Below the pieces are notes generated by a model. The model saw only the letters and a program-made list of their open reading frames with translations, ran no database searches and was not told the origin of the DNA. The translations under genes and the position numbers were made by a program. Shown here one piece after another: positions 20,253 through 28,976 of a stretch of 64,000 nt of DNA; positions within the stretch are counted from its first letter, which is position 1; each line of letters starts with the position of its first letter. This DNA comes from Massilia varians (lineage in GTDB: Bacteria > Pseudomonadota > Gammaproteobacteria > Burkholderiales > Burkholderiaceae_D). The DNA lies in NCBI RefSeq assembly GCF_027923905.1, contig NZ_AP026966.1, positions 124,001-188,000 of the forward strand, in the 5' to 3' direction.

Positions 20253-21597
20253 CTAGTATATCTTCCGCACATTCGACAACGATGCCCCCGCCCCGGGATT
20301 GGCGCTATTGCCGGTGCCGTCGAAGGCAAACAGAATGAGGCCACTCGGGTCCACGTACTTCAGCGGGTTGCCGTCCACATAGGCATAACTGTTGACGCCG
20401 CCGTGCAGCCCGATCGGATCGGGCGAGAGATAACGCCCCAGCTCGGGGTCGTAATAGCGACGATCGTTGTAGTGCAGTCCGGTTTCAGTATCGAGATACT
20501 GCCCTGGCAGACGCAGGTTAAGCTCGAAGCCGCGCTGCGCGCTCAGGCTAGAAAGCTTGCCGTAGGGATGATATGCCGCGCGCCAGAGCAGCTTTCCTTC
20601 ACGGTCAGTAGCCGCCTCCACCGCACCCAGGTGATTGGTATGCAGATAGGCGGTTGCGTCCGGCCTCGAAATCCAGCCGGCGACTGCCGCCCCCAGGTCG
20701 GCCACGGCCTGGGCGAACGCCGAGCGCGGCTGCGCGACCAGGGCAGTATCATCGCAGTCGATCACCGCCACGACCTGATCGGCCAGGTACACGTACTGGC
20801 GGGCGATCGAGCCGTCGGCGGAGAGCTCCGCGCGCAGCTTGCGGTCTTCGTACAGGTAGTGGCGCAGCGTGCCGCCGCTTTCCTTGGCCACCCGCAGGCC
20901 CCGGTGGTCGTAGCGGTAACGCGCCAGGACCTTGTTCCCGGCACGCACCTCGCGTAGCTGGTACCGTGGCGCTGGCGACCAGGCGATCCTGGGCATCGTA
21001 GGCATAGCTACTGGTCCGGTCGGCGGCTTCCTGCAGGAGCAGCTTGCCTTCGGCATCCCACAGATAGCGATGATCCAGCAGGGCATCTCGATCACGCGCG
21101 TGTCCAAGCGCGCCCGGCAGTGCCGGCGCCGCCGCGAATCCATTGTTCGGGCCGGTGTGCAGACCCGCCGCGCGCGCACGCGCCGCGGCGGCCGGCCTGG
21201 CGCCCGACAGGACAGAAAGCGCCAGCGTCATGCCGGCAGCCGGCGCCACACGTGGCGGCGCGCGGTAGTCGACCCTGGCCAGCACCCCTTGCGCACTGCG
21301 CTGGTAGCGCGCACGCACCCCGTTGCCGTAGGCGGCGCTGCGCAAACCGACGATGTCGCGCTCCAGGTCCCTGACGATGACCTCGGGAGATTGCAGCCAG
21401 CGCAGCCAGGAGGTACGGATACGGTGACGCTCGAGCGACACGACCTGGCCCTGGCCGTTGCGCCGGTACTCGAGCATGCTGCCGTCGGGCAGGGACATGC
21501 CGGACAATCGACCGCTCGGGTCATAGGCATATTCGGTCAGGCTGGTGACGGCCTTGCTGCCGGGCGGCGACACCGTCACGGTCCTGGCGGTCATGTA
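20253..21597 (-). pseudogene. Orphan Rhs core fragment, frameshifted and stop-interrupted
   Basis: Nearly identical to the C-terminal part of the large Rhs protein (core with [16 protein letters not shown] and YVDPSGL, followed by [11 protein letters not shown]). It starts abruptly at about 21597 inside the repeat region. About 260 bp present in the large gene between the GTAGCTGG and ACCGTGGCGC words (25287-25545) are missing here near 20960, which shifts the reading frame. A TAG replaces CAG at the junction with the lipase domain. It has no N-terminal secretion region. Confidence 0.9.
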
Positions 21598-21615
21598 GTC
21601 GTCAGGCCGACAATT

Positions 21616-22239
21616 TCATATGGGGTCTCCACCTTCGGGAGAATTGCCCCCACGCTCGCTATTGTGGATTTTCCAACGCATTTTGATTCCCTCAGTTGTC
21701 CAGATGAAATGCAGCCACAGCATCTTGTCGGGCAGCTGATCCGGCGGCGTCGTTGCGCGCGATTTGGCGACCTCTTCGAGTGCCCATGCGGGCACCTTTT
21801 CGGCCACCGTGACGCGCGCTATCTTTAGCGGCGCCGCGCAGTATCGCTCGTTGACATAGGCATTCCAAGCTTCCTCAGTGGCGAACAACTCGCGTGGTTG
21901 CGCAGGGTACAGCAACTCCTGCCATTTGAACTCGATCCAAGTTGGCAATCCAAAAGTGTCCGGCGCGCTTCCCATTGTTGCTCCACCCTTCATTGGCTTG
22001 TCAGAGTGATGAAAGGAACCTGCATGTGCGAAGGGACGTCCGGCCTGGTCTCGAGCGCTACTGATTTCGATCCTCTTAGCCGGTATTGTGCTCGTGAAGT
22101 TCAGCACGGCCCCGCCTGTGGCGGGCTCGCCCTGCCACAGGCGGACGCCCCCCAAAACAAGGAGAGCTAACCCCAGAATGGCGCCGACTTTAAAAAGCGC
22201 GCGGGTGCGCGTTGAACGTTTAACGTGGCGATTCTCCAT
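21616..22239 (-). CDS. Membrane-anchored candidate immunity protein, first paralog
   Basis: 207-aa paralog of the protein at 18655-19290: basic start, one membrane segment (ALFKVGAILGLALLVLGGV), then the same outward-facing domain (PTWIEFKWQELLYPA, KMLWLHFIWTTEGIKMRWKI). It begins 7 bases after the original stop codon of the large Rhs gene (22247-22249), so it was co-transcribed with that toxin. Family unknown to me. The two paralogs differ most around residues 50-75 and at the C terminus, which might tune them to the slightly different lipase tips. Confidence 0.8.
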   Translation of the reverse strand: MENRHVKRSTRTRALFKVGAILGLALLVLGGVRLWQGEPATGGAVLNFTSTIPAKRIEISSARDQAGRPFAHAGSFHHSDKPMKGGATMGSAPDTFGLPTWIEFKWQELLYPAQPRELFATEEAWNAYVNERYCAAPLKIARVTVAEKVPAWALEEVAKSRATTPPDQLPDKMLWLHFIWTTEGIKMRWKIHNSERGGNSPEGGDPI

Positions 22240-22246
22240 TGGGTCC

Positions 22247-22307
22247 TCATTCGCAGATACGGGTTTGGACGGGTTGCTGGAAGGCGATGCTAATACCTAT
22301 TTTCTTG
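22247..22307 (-). pseudogene. Severed 3' end of the large rhs gene
   Basis: Encodes KKIGISIAFQQPVQTRICE and a TGA stop, the original C terminus of the Rhs lipase tip. It is cut from the gene body by the IS256 element. The word ATTTTCTTG at 22299-22307 is repeated at 23671-23679. Confidence 0.85.
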
Positions 22308-23670
22308 GACCTGTCAGAAATTCTGTGTGCGGGGCCAGAATTCGTAGTTAGGTAATTGCGTTCGTGAAGCGCTCGCCGAACATAATGGCGAACTGATTGG
22401 CAGCCTGTTTCCAGGTACGCTGCGGCATCTTCCAATCTTTCTCGATATTGCGCAAGGCCAGAAACAACAATTTGGTTGCTGCTTCGTCGCTGGGGAAGTG
22501 GCCGCGGTTCTTGACGATCTTTCGCAGGCGCATATGCAAGCTCTCGATGGCATTGGTCGTGTAGATGATGGTGCGCACTTCCGGCGGATAGGCGAAGAAG
22601 GGAATTACCTGCTGCCACTGGCGGCGCCACATCGCTGCCACCGTCGGAAATCTGGTGCCCCATGGCCCGGCCGCGAACGCGTCAAGCGCCGCTTCAGCCA
22701 AGTCAGCATTGGCAGCCTGGTAGACGGGCTTCAGGGCCGCCGCCAGCTCCTTGCGGTCCTTCCACGCTGCCAGCGTTGTCGAGTTGCGAATCAGGTGTAC
22801 GATGCAGGTCTGAATCTGCGCTTGCGGGTATACCGCCTCGATGGCCTCAGGGAAGCCGCGCAGGCCGTCGACGACGGCGATCAGGATGTCCTCCAGTCCT
22901 CGGTTCTTCAGTTCGTTGAAAACCTTCAGCCAAAACTTGGCTCCTTCCGTTTGCTCGATCCACAGGCCCAGCACCTCCTTGCGGCCATCGGCACGAATGC
23001 CCAAGGCCAGGTAGACGGCCTTGTTCTTGACGGTGCCTTCGTCCCGGATTTTCAGGCGCAGCGCGTCGAAATAGACGATCGGGTACATCGCTTCGAGTGG
23101 CCGCTGCTGCCATTGATTGACCTCTTCGAGAACCTCGTCGGTGATGGTCGAGATCAGGTCTGGCGAGACGTCGGTACCGTACAGCTCCAACAAATGCCCC
23201 TGGATTTCGCGCACGCTCATGCCGCGCGCGTACATGCTGATGACGTGATCGTCAAAGCCCGTCATCCGGCGCTGGTGCTTGGCCACCAGCTTGGGCTCGA
23301 AGCTCGACAGGCGATCACGTGGAATGTCCAGATGGAGTTCGCCGCCCGGTGTCAGCACCTTCTTCGGACTGCTGCCGTTACGGTGATTCTTGCTGCCTTC
23401 GCCCTCGCTGGCCAGGTGATGGCTCAGCTCGGCCGACAGCATGCGCTCGGCCAGCATCTTCTTGAGCTGTCCGGCCAGGCCAGCTTCACCGAGGATCGAT
23501 TCGGCGTCCTTGTTCTCGACCTGGGCGAGCAACTGGTCGATCAGCTCGACCGGGAATGGGTATGCGGCTTTCTGTTTCTTGGGCTTTTTGGTGGTCATCA
23601 CTTCGGTCATGGAACAGTCCTTTCGAGATTATTTCATGACCCCGTTCCACACAGAAATACTGACAGGCTC
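22308..23670 (-). mobile_element. IS256-family insertion sequence
   Basis: About 1363 bp. Inverted ends TGTCAGAAATTCTGTGTG and TGTCAGTATTTCTGTGTG are flanked by the direct repeat ATTTTCTTG (22299-22307 and 23671-23679), which fits the 8-9 bp duplications of IS256 elements. It interrupts the last codons of the large rhs gene. Confidence 0.92.
22348..23610 (-). CDS. IS256-family (Mutator) transposase
   Basis: 420-aa transposase. Catalytic residues are expected in IVYFDALRLKIRD (first Asp), VVDGLRGFPEAI (second Asp) and TNAIESLHMRLRK (Glu), all in intact context. The HTH-like N-terminal part contains GMSVREIQGHLLELYG. The frame is complete, so the element may be mobile. Confidence 0.95.
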   Translation of the reverse strand: MTEVMTTKKPKKQKAAYPFPVELIDQLLAQVENKDAESILGEAGLAGQLKKMLAERMLSAELSHHLASEGEGSKNHRNGSSPKKVLTPGGELHLDIPRDRLSSFEPKLVAKHQRRMTGFDDHVISMYARGMSVREIQGHLLELYGTDVSPDLISTITDEVLEEVNQWQQRPLEAMYPIVYFDALRLKIRDEGTVKNKAVYLALGIRADGRKEVLGLWIEQTEGAKFWLKVFNELKNRGLEDILIAVVDGLRGFPEAIEAVYPQAQIQTCIVHLIRNSTTLAAWKDRKELAAALKPVYQAANADLAEAALDAFAAGPWGTRFPTVAAMWRRQWQQVIPFFAYPPEVRTIIYTTNAIESLHMRLRKIVKNRGHFPSDEAATKLLFLALRNIEKDWKMPQRTWKQAANQFAIMFGERFTNAIT

Positions 23671-26600
23671 ATTTTCTTGGTCCACTCACTGTATTTCGCC
23701 ATGTCCACCAGCCCAACTGCGGGCGAGCCGGGTTGACCGCACCAGCGGTTGTAGTAACGGATGAGGGACTTTGTATCTGCAATGCTGTATCCGCCGACTC
23801 GTGTGTTCTCCAAGGCTTGCACTTCTTTACCATCCGTGTAAATAATCTTTCGATTGTCGTAATGCGGTGCCAGCCTCGGCACGTTGAGATGGTTGTTGCT
23901 GCTGTCGTGAAGGATGGGGAGGGTGACGGTCTTCCATCCCGCCTTCGTAATCAGGTCTTCATCGAACTTGATCCCCTGTTGCCGGGCTTGGTTCAGCATC
24001 CACATCAGCGCCACATCCGCCAGGTCGCCCGACTCATAGCCACCGCCAACGTCCGAATGGGCGCCAACGAAGGCTTGTTCGATCCGGTTGGCTCGCAATG
24101 GCTGCTGCGAACCCAGGATCGAGCGCAGGTGAAAGCTCACCGGGTCGCCGCGGTATTCATTCAGGGCAACGGCATGCGCTGTATGGCGCACCGCTGTAGG
24201 AATCCCGAAGTCATACTTGTCGTCGTTGCCGTGCAGGTAGCCTAGATGCGAGACGGTGTCGAACAGACCCTCGAAGCGCAGGTTGAGACAGCGGGTTTTT
24301 CGACTGTTGACGGATGTGTACTGGCCATTGCGCATTTTTCCCACCAGCTGGTTTAGCCAGACCCGTGCCTCGGCCGCGCCCCGGCTGAAAGCGACTACAT
24401 CAATGTCGATCAGGTCCGATTTGGTATCGCTGTCGATAAACTCGTCGAGGAACTTGAAGCCTAGCGCGACGCGCTGGTCGAAGCCGTCGCCGTTGGCCAC
24501 ATTGCCTTCATAGCTCATGTTGATGTCCGTGGTACCGATGCCAGTAATGTAGAACTTACTTCCATTCAGCTTCTCATCGTAGGCCTGGTATATCTTCCGC
24601 ACATTCGACAAAGACGCTCCCGACCCAGGATTAGCGCTATTGCCGGTGCCGTCGAAGGCAAACAGAATCAGCCCGCTCGGGTCCACGTACTTCAGCGGGT
24701 TGCCGTCCACGTAGGCATAACTGTTGACGCCGCCGTGCAGCCCGATCGGATCGGGCGAGAGATAACGCCCCAGCTCGGGGTCGTAATAGCGACGATCGTT
24801 GTAGTGCAGTCCGGTTTCAGTATCGAGATACTGCCCTGGCAGACGCAGGTTAAGCTCGAAGCCGCGCTGCGCGCTCAGGCTAGAAAGCTTGCCGTAGGGA
24901 TGATATGCCGCGCGCCAGAGCAGCTTTCCTTCACGGTCAGTAGCCGCCTCCACCGCACCCAGGTGATTGGTATGCAGATAGGCGGTTGTGTCCGGCCTTG
25001 AAAACCAGCCGGCGACTGCCGCCCCCAGGTCGGCCACGGCTTGGGCGAACGCCGAGCGCGGCTGCGCGACCAGGGTAGTGTCATCGCAGTCGATCACCGC
25101 CACGACCTGATCGGCCAGGTACACGTATTGGCGGGCGATCGAGCCGTCGGCGGAGAGCTCCGCGCGCAGCTTGCGGTCTTCGTACAGGTAGTGGCGCAGC
25201 GTGCCGCCGCTTTCCTTGGCCACCCGCAGGCCCCGGTGGTCGTAGCGGTAACGCGCCAGGACCTTGTTCCCGGCACGCACCTCGCGTAGCTGGCCGGCGG
25301 CGTCCCAGCGGTAGGTCCTCGTCCCGGCAGTAACAGGCTGGCCGGTCGGGTCGTACACGGGTGCCGTGGTCGCGGTATCGCCGAGCCAGCGCTGGCTGCC
25401 GGGCGCGTAGCGTGCCGCACGCGTGCCGGCCGTGAGTTCATCCTGGCTGTCGATGTCCTGCTGCGACAGCACGCGATTGCCAGCGCCATCATACAGGTAG
25501 CGGCTGACACTCATAGCCGGCAGCGTCTTGCCTACCTTGAGCACCGTGGCGCTGGCGACCAGGCGATCCTGGGCATCGTAGGCATAGCTACTGGTCCGGT
25601 CGGCGGCTTCCTGCAGGAGCAGGTTACCTTCGGCGTCCCACAGATAGCGATGATCCAGCAAGGCATCCCGATCACGCGGGTGTCCAAGCGCGCCCGGCAG
25701 TGTCGGCACCGCCGCGAATCCATTGTTCGGGCCGGTGTGCAGACCCGCCGCGCGCGCACGCGCCGCGGCGGCCGGCCTGGCGCCCGACAGGACAGAAAGC
25801 GCCAGTGTCATGCCGGCAGCCGGCGCCACACGTGGCGGCGCGCGGTAGTCGACCCTGGCCAGCACCCCTTGCGCACTGCGCTGGTAGCGCGCACGCACCC
25901 CGTTGCCGTAGGCGGCGCTGCGCAAACCGACGATGTCGCGCTCCAGGTCCCTGACGATGACCTCGGGAGATTGCAGCCAGCGCAGCCAGGAGGTACGGAT
26001 ACGGTGACGCTCGAGCGACACGACCTGGCCCTGGCCATTGCGCCGGTACTCGAGCATGCTGCCGTCGGGCAGGGACATGCCGGACAAGCGACCATTCGGG
26101 TCATAGGCATATTCGGTCAGGCTGGTGACGGCCTTGCCACCGGGCGACGACAGCGTCACGGTCCTGGTAGTAATACGCCCGGCGGCATCGTGGGTGTACT
26201 GTTCCTGCTGACCAGGATGGTCGATCCTGGTCAACCGGGAGCCCTTGTAAGTCCAGGTCGTCACGCTTTCCCGCTGACCTTTTGGCGCGCGCGGATCAGT
26301 CAGGGTCTGCCGGACGATACGCCCGGCCACGTCATACTCGTAGTTGGCCCAGTTGCCGTTCGCATCGGCGCTCTTCACCAACCGGTCGGCTTCGTCGTAG
26401 CGCCGCATAAGCATGCCGCGGTCGGCATTACCGGTGGCGACGATGCGCCCGAAATCGTCGATAAGCTGGTGTGTCGTCAAACCACCAGGCGTGGCGATGC
26501 GCGCGATCCGGCCCAGTGGATCACGTCCCAGGCGCAGCGTCGTGTCGTACAGGCCAGCTTGCGTCGTGTTGGCGGCTTCGGTTACCTGCGACAGCTGGCC

Positions 26601-28892
26601 TCTTTCGTCGTAGCGGAAATGCCGTTGGCGGCCCAGGGCATCGGTGACAACGCCGGGTAAGCCCATTGCATTCCAGTCGATGCGGCGCGTCCCGCTAGCG
26701 TCATCGGTCAGCGCAGTCAGGCGTCCGGTAGCGTCGTACTGGAAGCGCCGGCCTTGACGAAAACTCGCCGACATCACGCTCTCCGCCAGCAGCTTGCCCT
26801 CGGTATCGTAATGACGAATCGCCGCGATGCCGATGTGCGAGGCCACCGATGTCTGGCGCCCGGCGTTGTCATGGTCGAAGCGCAGGACAGGTCGGTAGCC
26901 ATTTCCAGCGTCTTCCCCAGTTTCGATCATGTTGCCCATTCCATCGTAGCGAAAGCCCAGCCCTATTCCGCCACGATCAATTGCAACGACTTGGTGACGG
27001 GCGTTGTACGCATAGGTGGATGCCTGGCCATTCGGTCCGACGACTCCAGCGATGCGGCCAGCCGCGTCGTAGCGCACCTGGCTGCGCATTCCACCGGGTA
27101 GGGTCATGGCCGTCACTGCGTTGCCCCGCGCATCCCATTCGAGTGCCGTGATATCGGCCGTTACGGGCGTGGCGCCTGGCCCGTTCGGAAGCGGGCCATC
27201 GATCGTGGTAAGCAGGCTGCGGCCGCTTACCAGCGTGTAGCCGTAGCGCGTGGTGCGGGAGAGGACTTGCGGCACTTTCTCCTCTCCGCTTGTCGGGGTC
27301 CATCCGGACTCGGTGATAGCAAGCGGCTGGCCGTGCGCATTGTACTGGTAGCGCGTCTGCGTCTCCAGGCCAGGAACAACGCTGGGGCGCGCAATCAAAT
27401 GGGGACGCCGGGCATCGCCAATGTACTCGTAACGCTCGATCCAACTAGATTGATGGGGCTTACCGTGACGGTAATCGGTCCGGCTAACCCGGGAGATTCG
27501 CCCCCCATGGTCATACTCCGTCGATATTCCCTCTAGCGGGGTTCCGCTGGGTGATAGGCGGATTGTTTCGATCAACCTGCCGATGTCGTCATAACGGTAC
27601 CGAACGTCGCTGTCGCCGCAGCTGGCGCATCCCGCACCCCGCACTTCCAGCAGCCTGTATTGCCCTGCCAAGATGATATGGCGGTAAACCGTTTTCTTTC
27701 CAAGGCTGTTGCTAACGACGGTCTGGCCGGCAGTACGGGTATCTAGGGTCACCTGTTCCACACCGGTACCCTCGACCAGGGATGCGGGTTGCAGTGGCTT
27801 ACCGTCGGGACCAGTCTTCAGGCGTGCCGGCAGTCCCCGAACCGTGAGGTTGCCTTTACCCTGATCGTCGTATCCATAGGTCGCGATACGACGGACGACT
27901 GGCTTGCCCGTCGTTCCCGGCTCCTCGACACTCATGCCAGTCAGTAGGGTCGGATGACGCGGGTCTTCGTAATAGTAACGCTGATGCCATTGGCCATCTG
28001 GACCTTTAACGCTTACCAGATTGGCCAGCACGTCCTTGCTCGAACCCAAGGCAGCTTTCGGCATCACACTTCCGTATTCATATGCGATTCGGCCTACGGG
28101 TGTGTCGATGAATTGCACGCCACGGAAGCGGTCACCCGCGCGCGCCAACTCGGCCGAGAGATAGTGCAGGCGCAGACTGCGTCCCTGCGGATCGGTGACT
28201 CCAAGCAACAAGCCTCTCGAATCGTATTGTAAGCTCAGGAATTCACCTGTGGGAACGGCAATCTGGAGCAGCTTGCCAGCGGCGTTGAAACTCAGGATGC
28301 GGCCGTCAGCCCAGAGCCAGCGGTATTCGTCGCCACGCGCAGTGCGCGTGATTCGCACCGTACCTTGGGACGGTTCCGCTGTGCTGCAAAGGCTGGGGTC
28401 ATTCGGATCGCGCGCGAACATCACGCGCGATCCATCTGCCTGCACGATCTGAATGGTCCGGCCTACTACATGCAGCTCTGTCTCGTAGCTCAGTTTCCAG
28501 CCACGGCCAACGATGCCATTCGTATGCGTCGGCCTGCTGTATGCGCTGTTGTAATGTCGTACCAGTTCCAGCCCGAGGACGCCAGGCAGCGGTGGCATGT
28601 CGACCTCGCGTTGGTACTTGTTGCCGCTGATAACATTGATTGGATTGCCGGCGCCAACGTCTACACCAGTGTTGCTTGCGCTAGTTGCCGGACCCGGCGC
28701 TCCACAAGTACCGCCACCGGGCTGCGGACCGCACGATCCTGGTCCACCCGGTCCAGGGGGCGGGGTAGTTCCTGGAGCGCAGCTCTGGATCGTGGGATCG
28801 CAACTGCCTGGCAGTGGGATCTGGGCCGGCGTCGATTTTGTGACAAATGCGCAGCAAAACATAACAATCATCAGGGCCGATTTGTTTTTCAT
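23634..28892 (-). CDS. Rhs/YD-repeat polymorphic toxin with DUF2235 lipase tip, C terminus altered by IS256
   Basis: 1752 aa. Residues 1-23 form a Sec-type signal peptide, followed by a Pro/Gly/Cys-rich linker (24-75) and an N-terminal Rhs segment (NPINVISGNKYQREVD). Many YD repeats (about 180-1340) and the Rhs core ([16 protein letters not shown], ending DPSGL near 1405) follow. The tip is a DUF2235 alpha/beta-hydrolase with FDGTGN, AFSRGAAEA (Ser near 1503) and AHSDVGGGY. The Rhs shell should encapsulate the tip, which by family would attack membrane phospholipids. The original gene ran to 22247; IS256 replaced the last ~17 residues with 12 of its own. The elbow here reads A-F-S-R-G, whereas the orphan tip has G-F-S-R-G. 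No VgrG, PAAR or T6SS gene is in the window, so the export route is open. Confidence 0.92.
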   Translation of the reverse strand: MKNKSALMIVMFCCAFVTKSTPAQIPLPGSCDPTIQSCAPGTTPPPGPGGPGSCGPQPGGGTCGAPGPATSASNTGVDVGAGNPINVISGNKYQREVDMPPLPGVLGLELVRHYNSAYSRPTHTNGIVGRGWKLSYETELHVVGRTIQIVQADGSRVMFARDPNDPSLCSTAEPSQGTVRITRTARGDEYRWLWADGRILSFNAAGKLLQIAVPTGEFLSLQYDSRGLLLGVTDPQGRSLRLHYLSAELARAGDRFRGVQFIDTPVGRIAYEYGSVMPKAALGSSKDVLANLVSVKGPDGQWHQRYYYEDPRHPTLLTGMSVEEPGTTGKPVVRRIATYGYDDQGKGNLTVRGLPARLKTGPDGKPLQPASLVEGTGVEQVTLDTRTAGQTVVSNSLGKKTVYRHIILAGQYRLLEVRGAGCASCGDSDVRYRYDDIGRLIETIRLSPSGTPLEGISTEYDHGGRISRVSRTDYRHGKPHQSSWIERYEYIGDARRPHLIARPSVVPGLETQTRYQYNAHGQPLAITESGWTPTSGEEKVPQVLSRTTRYGYTLVSGRSLLTTIDGPLPNGPGATPVTADITALEWDARGNAVTAMTLPGGMRSQVRYDAAGRIAGVVGPNGQASTYAYNARHQVVAIDRGGIGLGFRYDGMGNMIETGEDAGNGYRPVLRFDHDNAGRQTSVASHIGIAAIRHYDTEGKLLAESVMSASFRQGRRFQYDATGRLTALTDDASGTRRIDWNAMGLPGVVTDALGRQRHFRYDERGQLSQVTEAANTTQAGLYDTTLRLGRDPLGRIARIATPGGLTTHQLIDDFGRIVATGNADRGMLMRRYDEADRLVKSADANGNWANYEYDVAGRIVRQTLTDPRAPKGQRESVTTWTYKGSRLTRIDHPGQQEQYTHDAAGRITTRTVTLSSPGGKAVTSLTEYAYDPNGRLSGMSLPDGSMLEYRRNGQGQVVSLERHRIRTSWLRWLQSPEVIVRDLERDIVGLRSAAYGNGVRARYQRSAQGVLARVDYRAPPRVAPAAGMTLALSVLSGARPAAAARARAAGLHTGPNNGFAAVPTLPGALGHPRDRDALLDHRYLWDAEGNLLLQEAADRTSSYAYDAQDRLVASATVLKVGKTLPAMSVSRYLYDGAGNRVLSQQDIDSQDELTAGTRAARYAPGSQRWLGDTATTAPVYDPTGQPVTAGTRTYRWDAAGQLREVRAGNKVLARYRYDHRGLRVAKESGGTLRHYLYEDRKLRAELSADGSIARQYVYLADQVVAVIDCDDTTLVAQPRSAFAQAVADLGAAVAGWFSRPDTTAYLHTNHLGAVEAATDREGKLLWRAAYHPYGKLSSLSAQRGFELNLRLPGQYLDTETGLHYNDRRYYDPELGRYLSPDPIGLHGGVNSYAYVDGNPLKYVDPSGLILFAFDGTGNSANPGSGASLSNVRKIYQAYDEKLNGSKFYITGIGTTDINMSYEGNVANGDGFDQRVALGFKFLDEFIDSDTKSDLIDIDVVAFSRGAAEARVWLNQLVGKMRNGQYTSVNSRKTRCLNLRFEGLFDTVSHLGYLHGNDDKYDFGIPTAVRHTAHAVALNEYRGDPVSFHLRSILGSQQPLRANRIEQAFVGAHSDVGGGYESGDLADVALMWMLNQARQQGIKFDEDLITKAGWKTVTLPILHDSSNNHLNVPRLAPHYDNRKIIYTDGKEVQALENTRVGGYSIADTKSLIRYYNRWCGQPGSPAVGLVDMAKYSEWTKKMSLSVFLCGTGS

Positions 28893-28976
28893 GCACGTTC
28901 CCTTTGAAACAAAATGGATGGCTAAACGCTGCCCGTTTCATCAACGGGATCTGCTATTTGAATTTATGCATAGTTG

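Noticed and set aside
18572-28892. Type VI secretion locus
   Set aside because: No vgrG, hcp, PAAR, tss or adaptor gene is visible. The Rhs protein begins with a signal peptide, so only the toxin type and not the secretion route can be stated.
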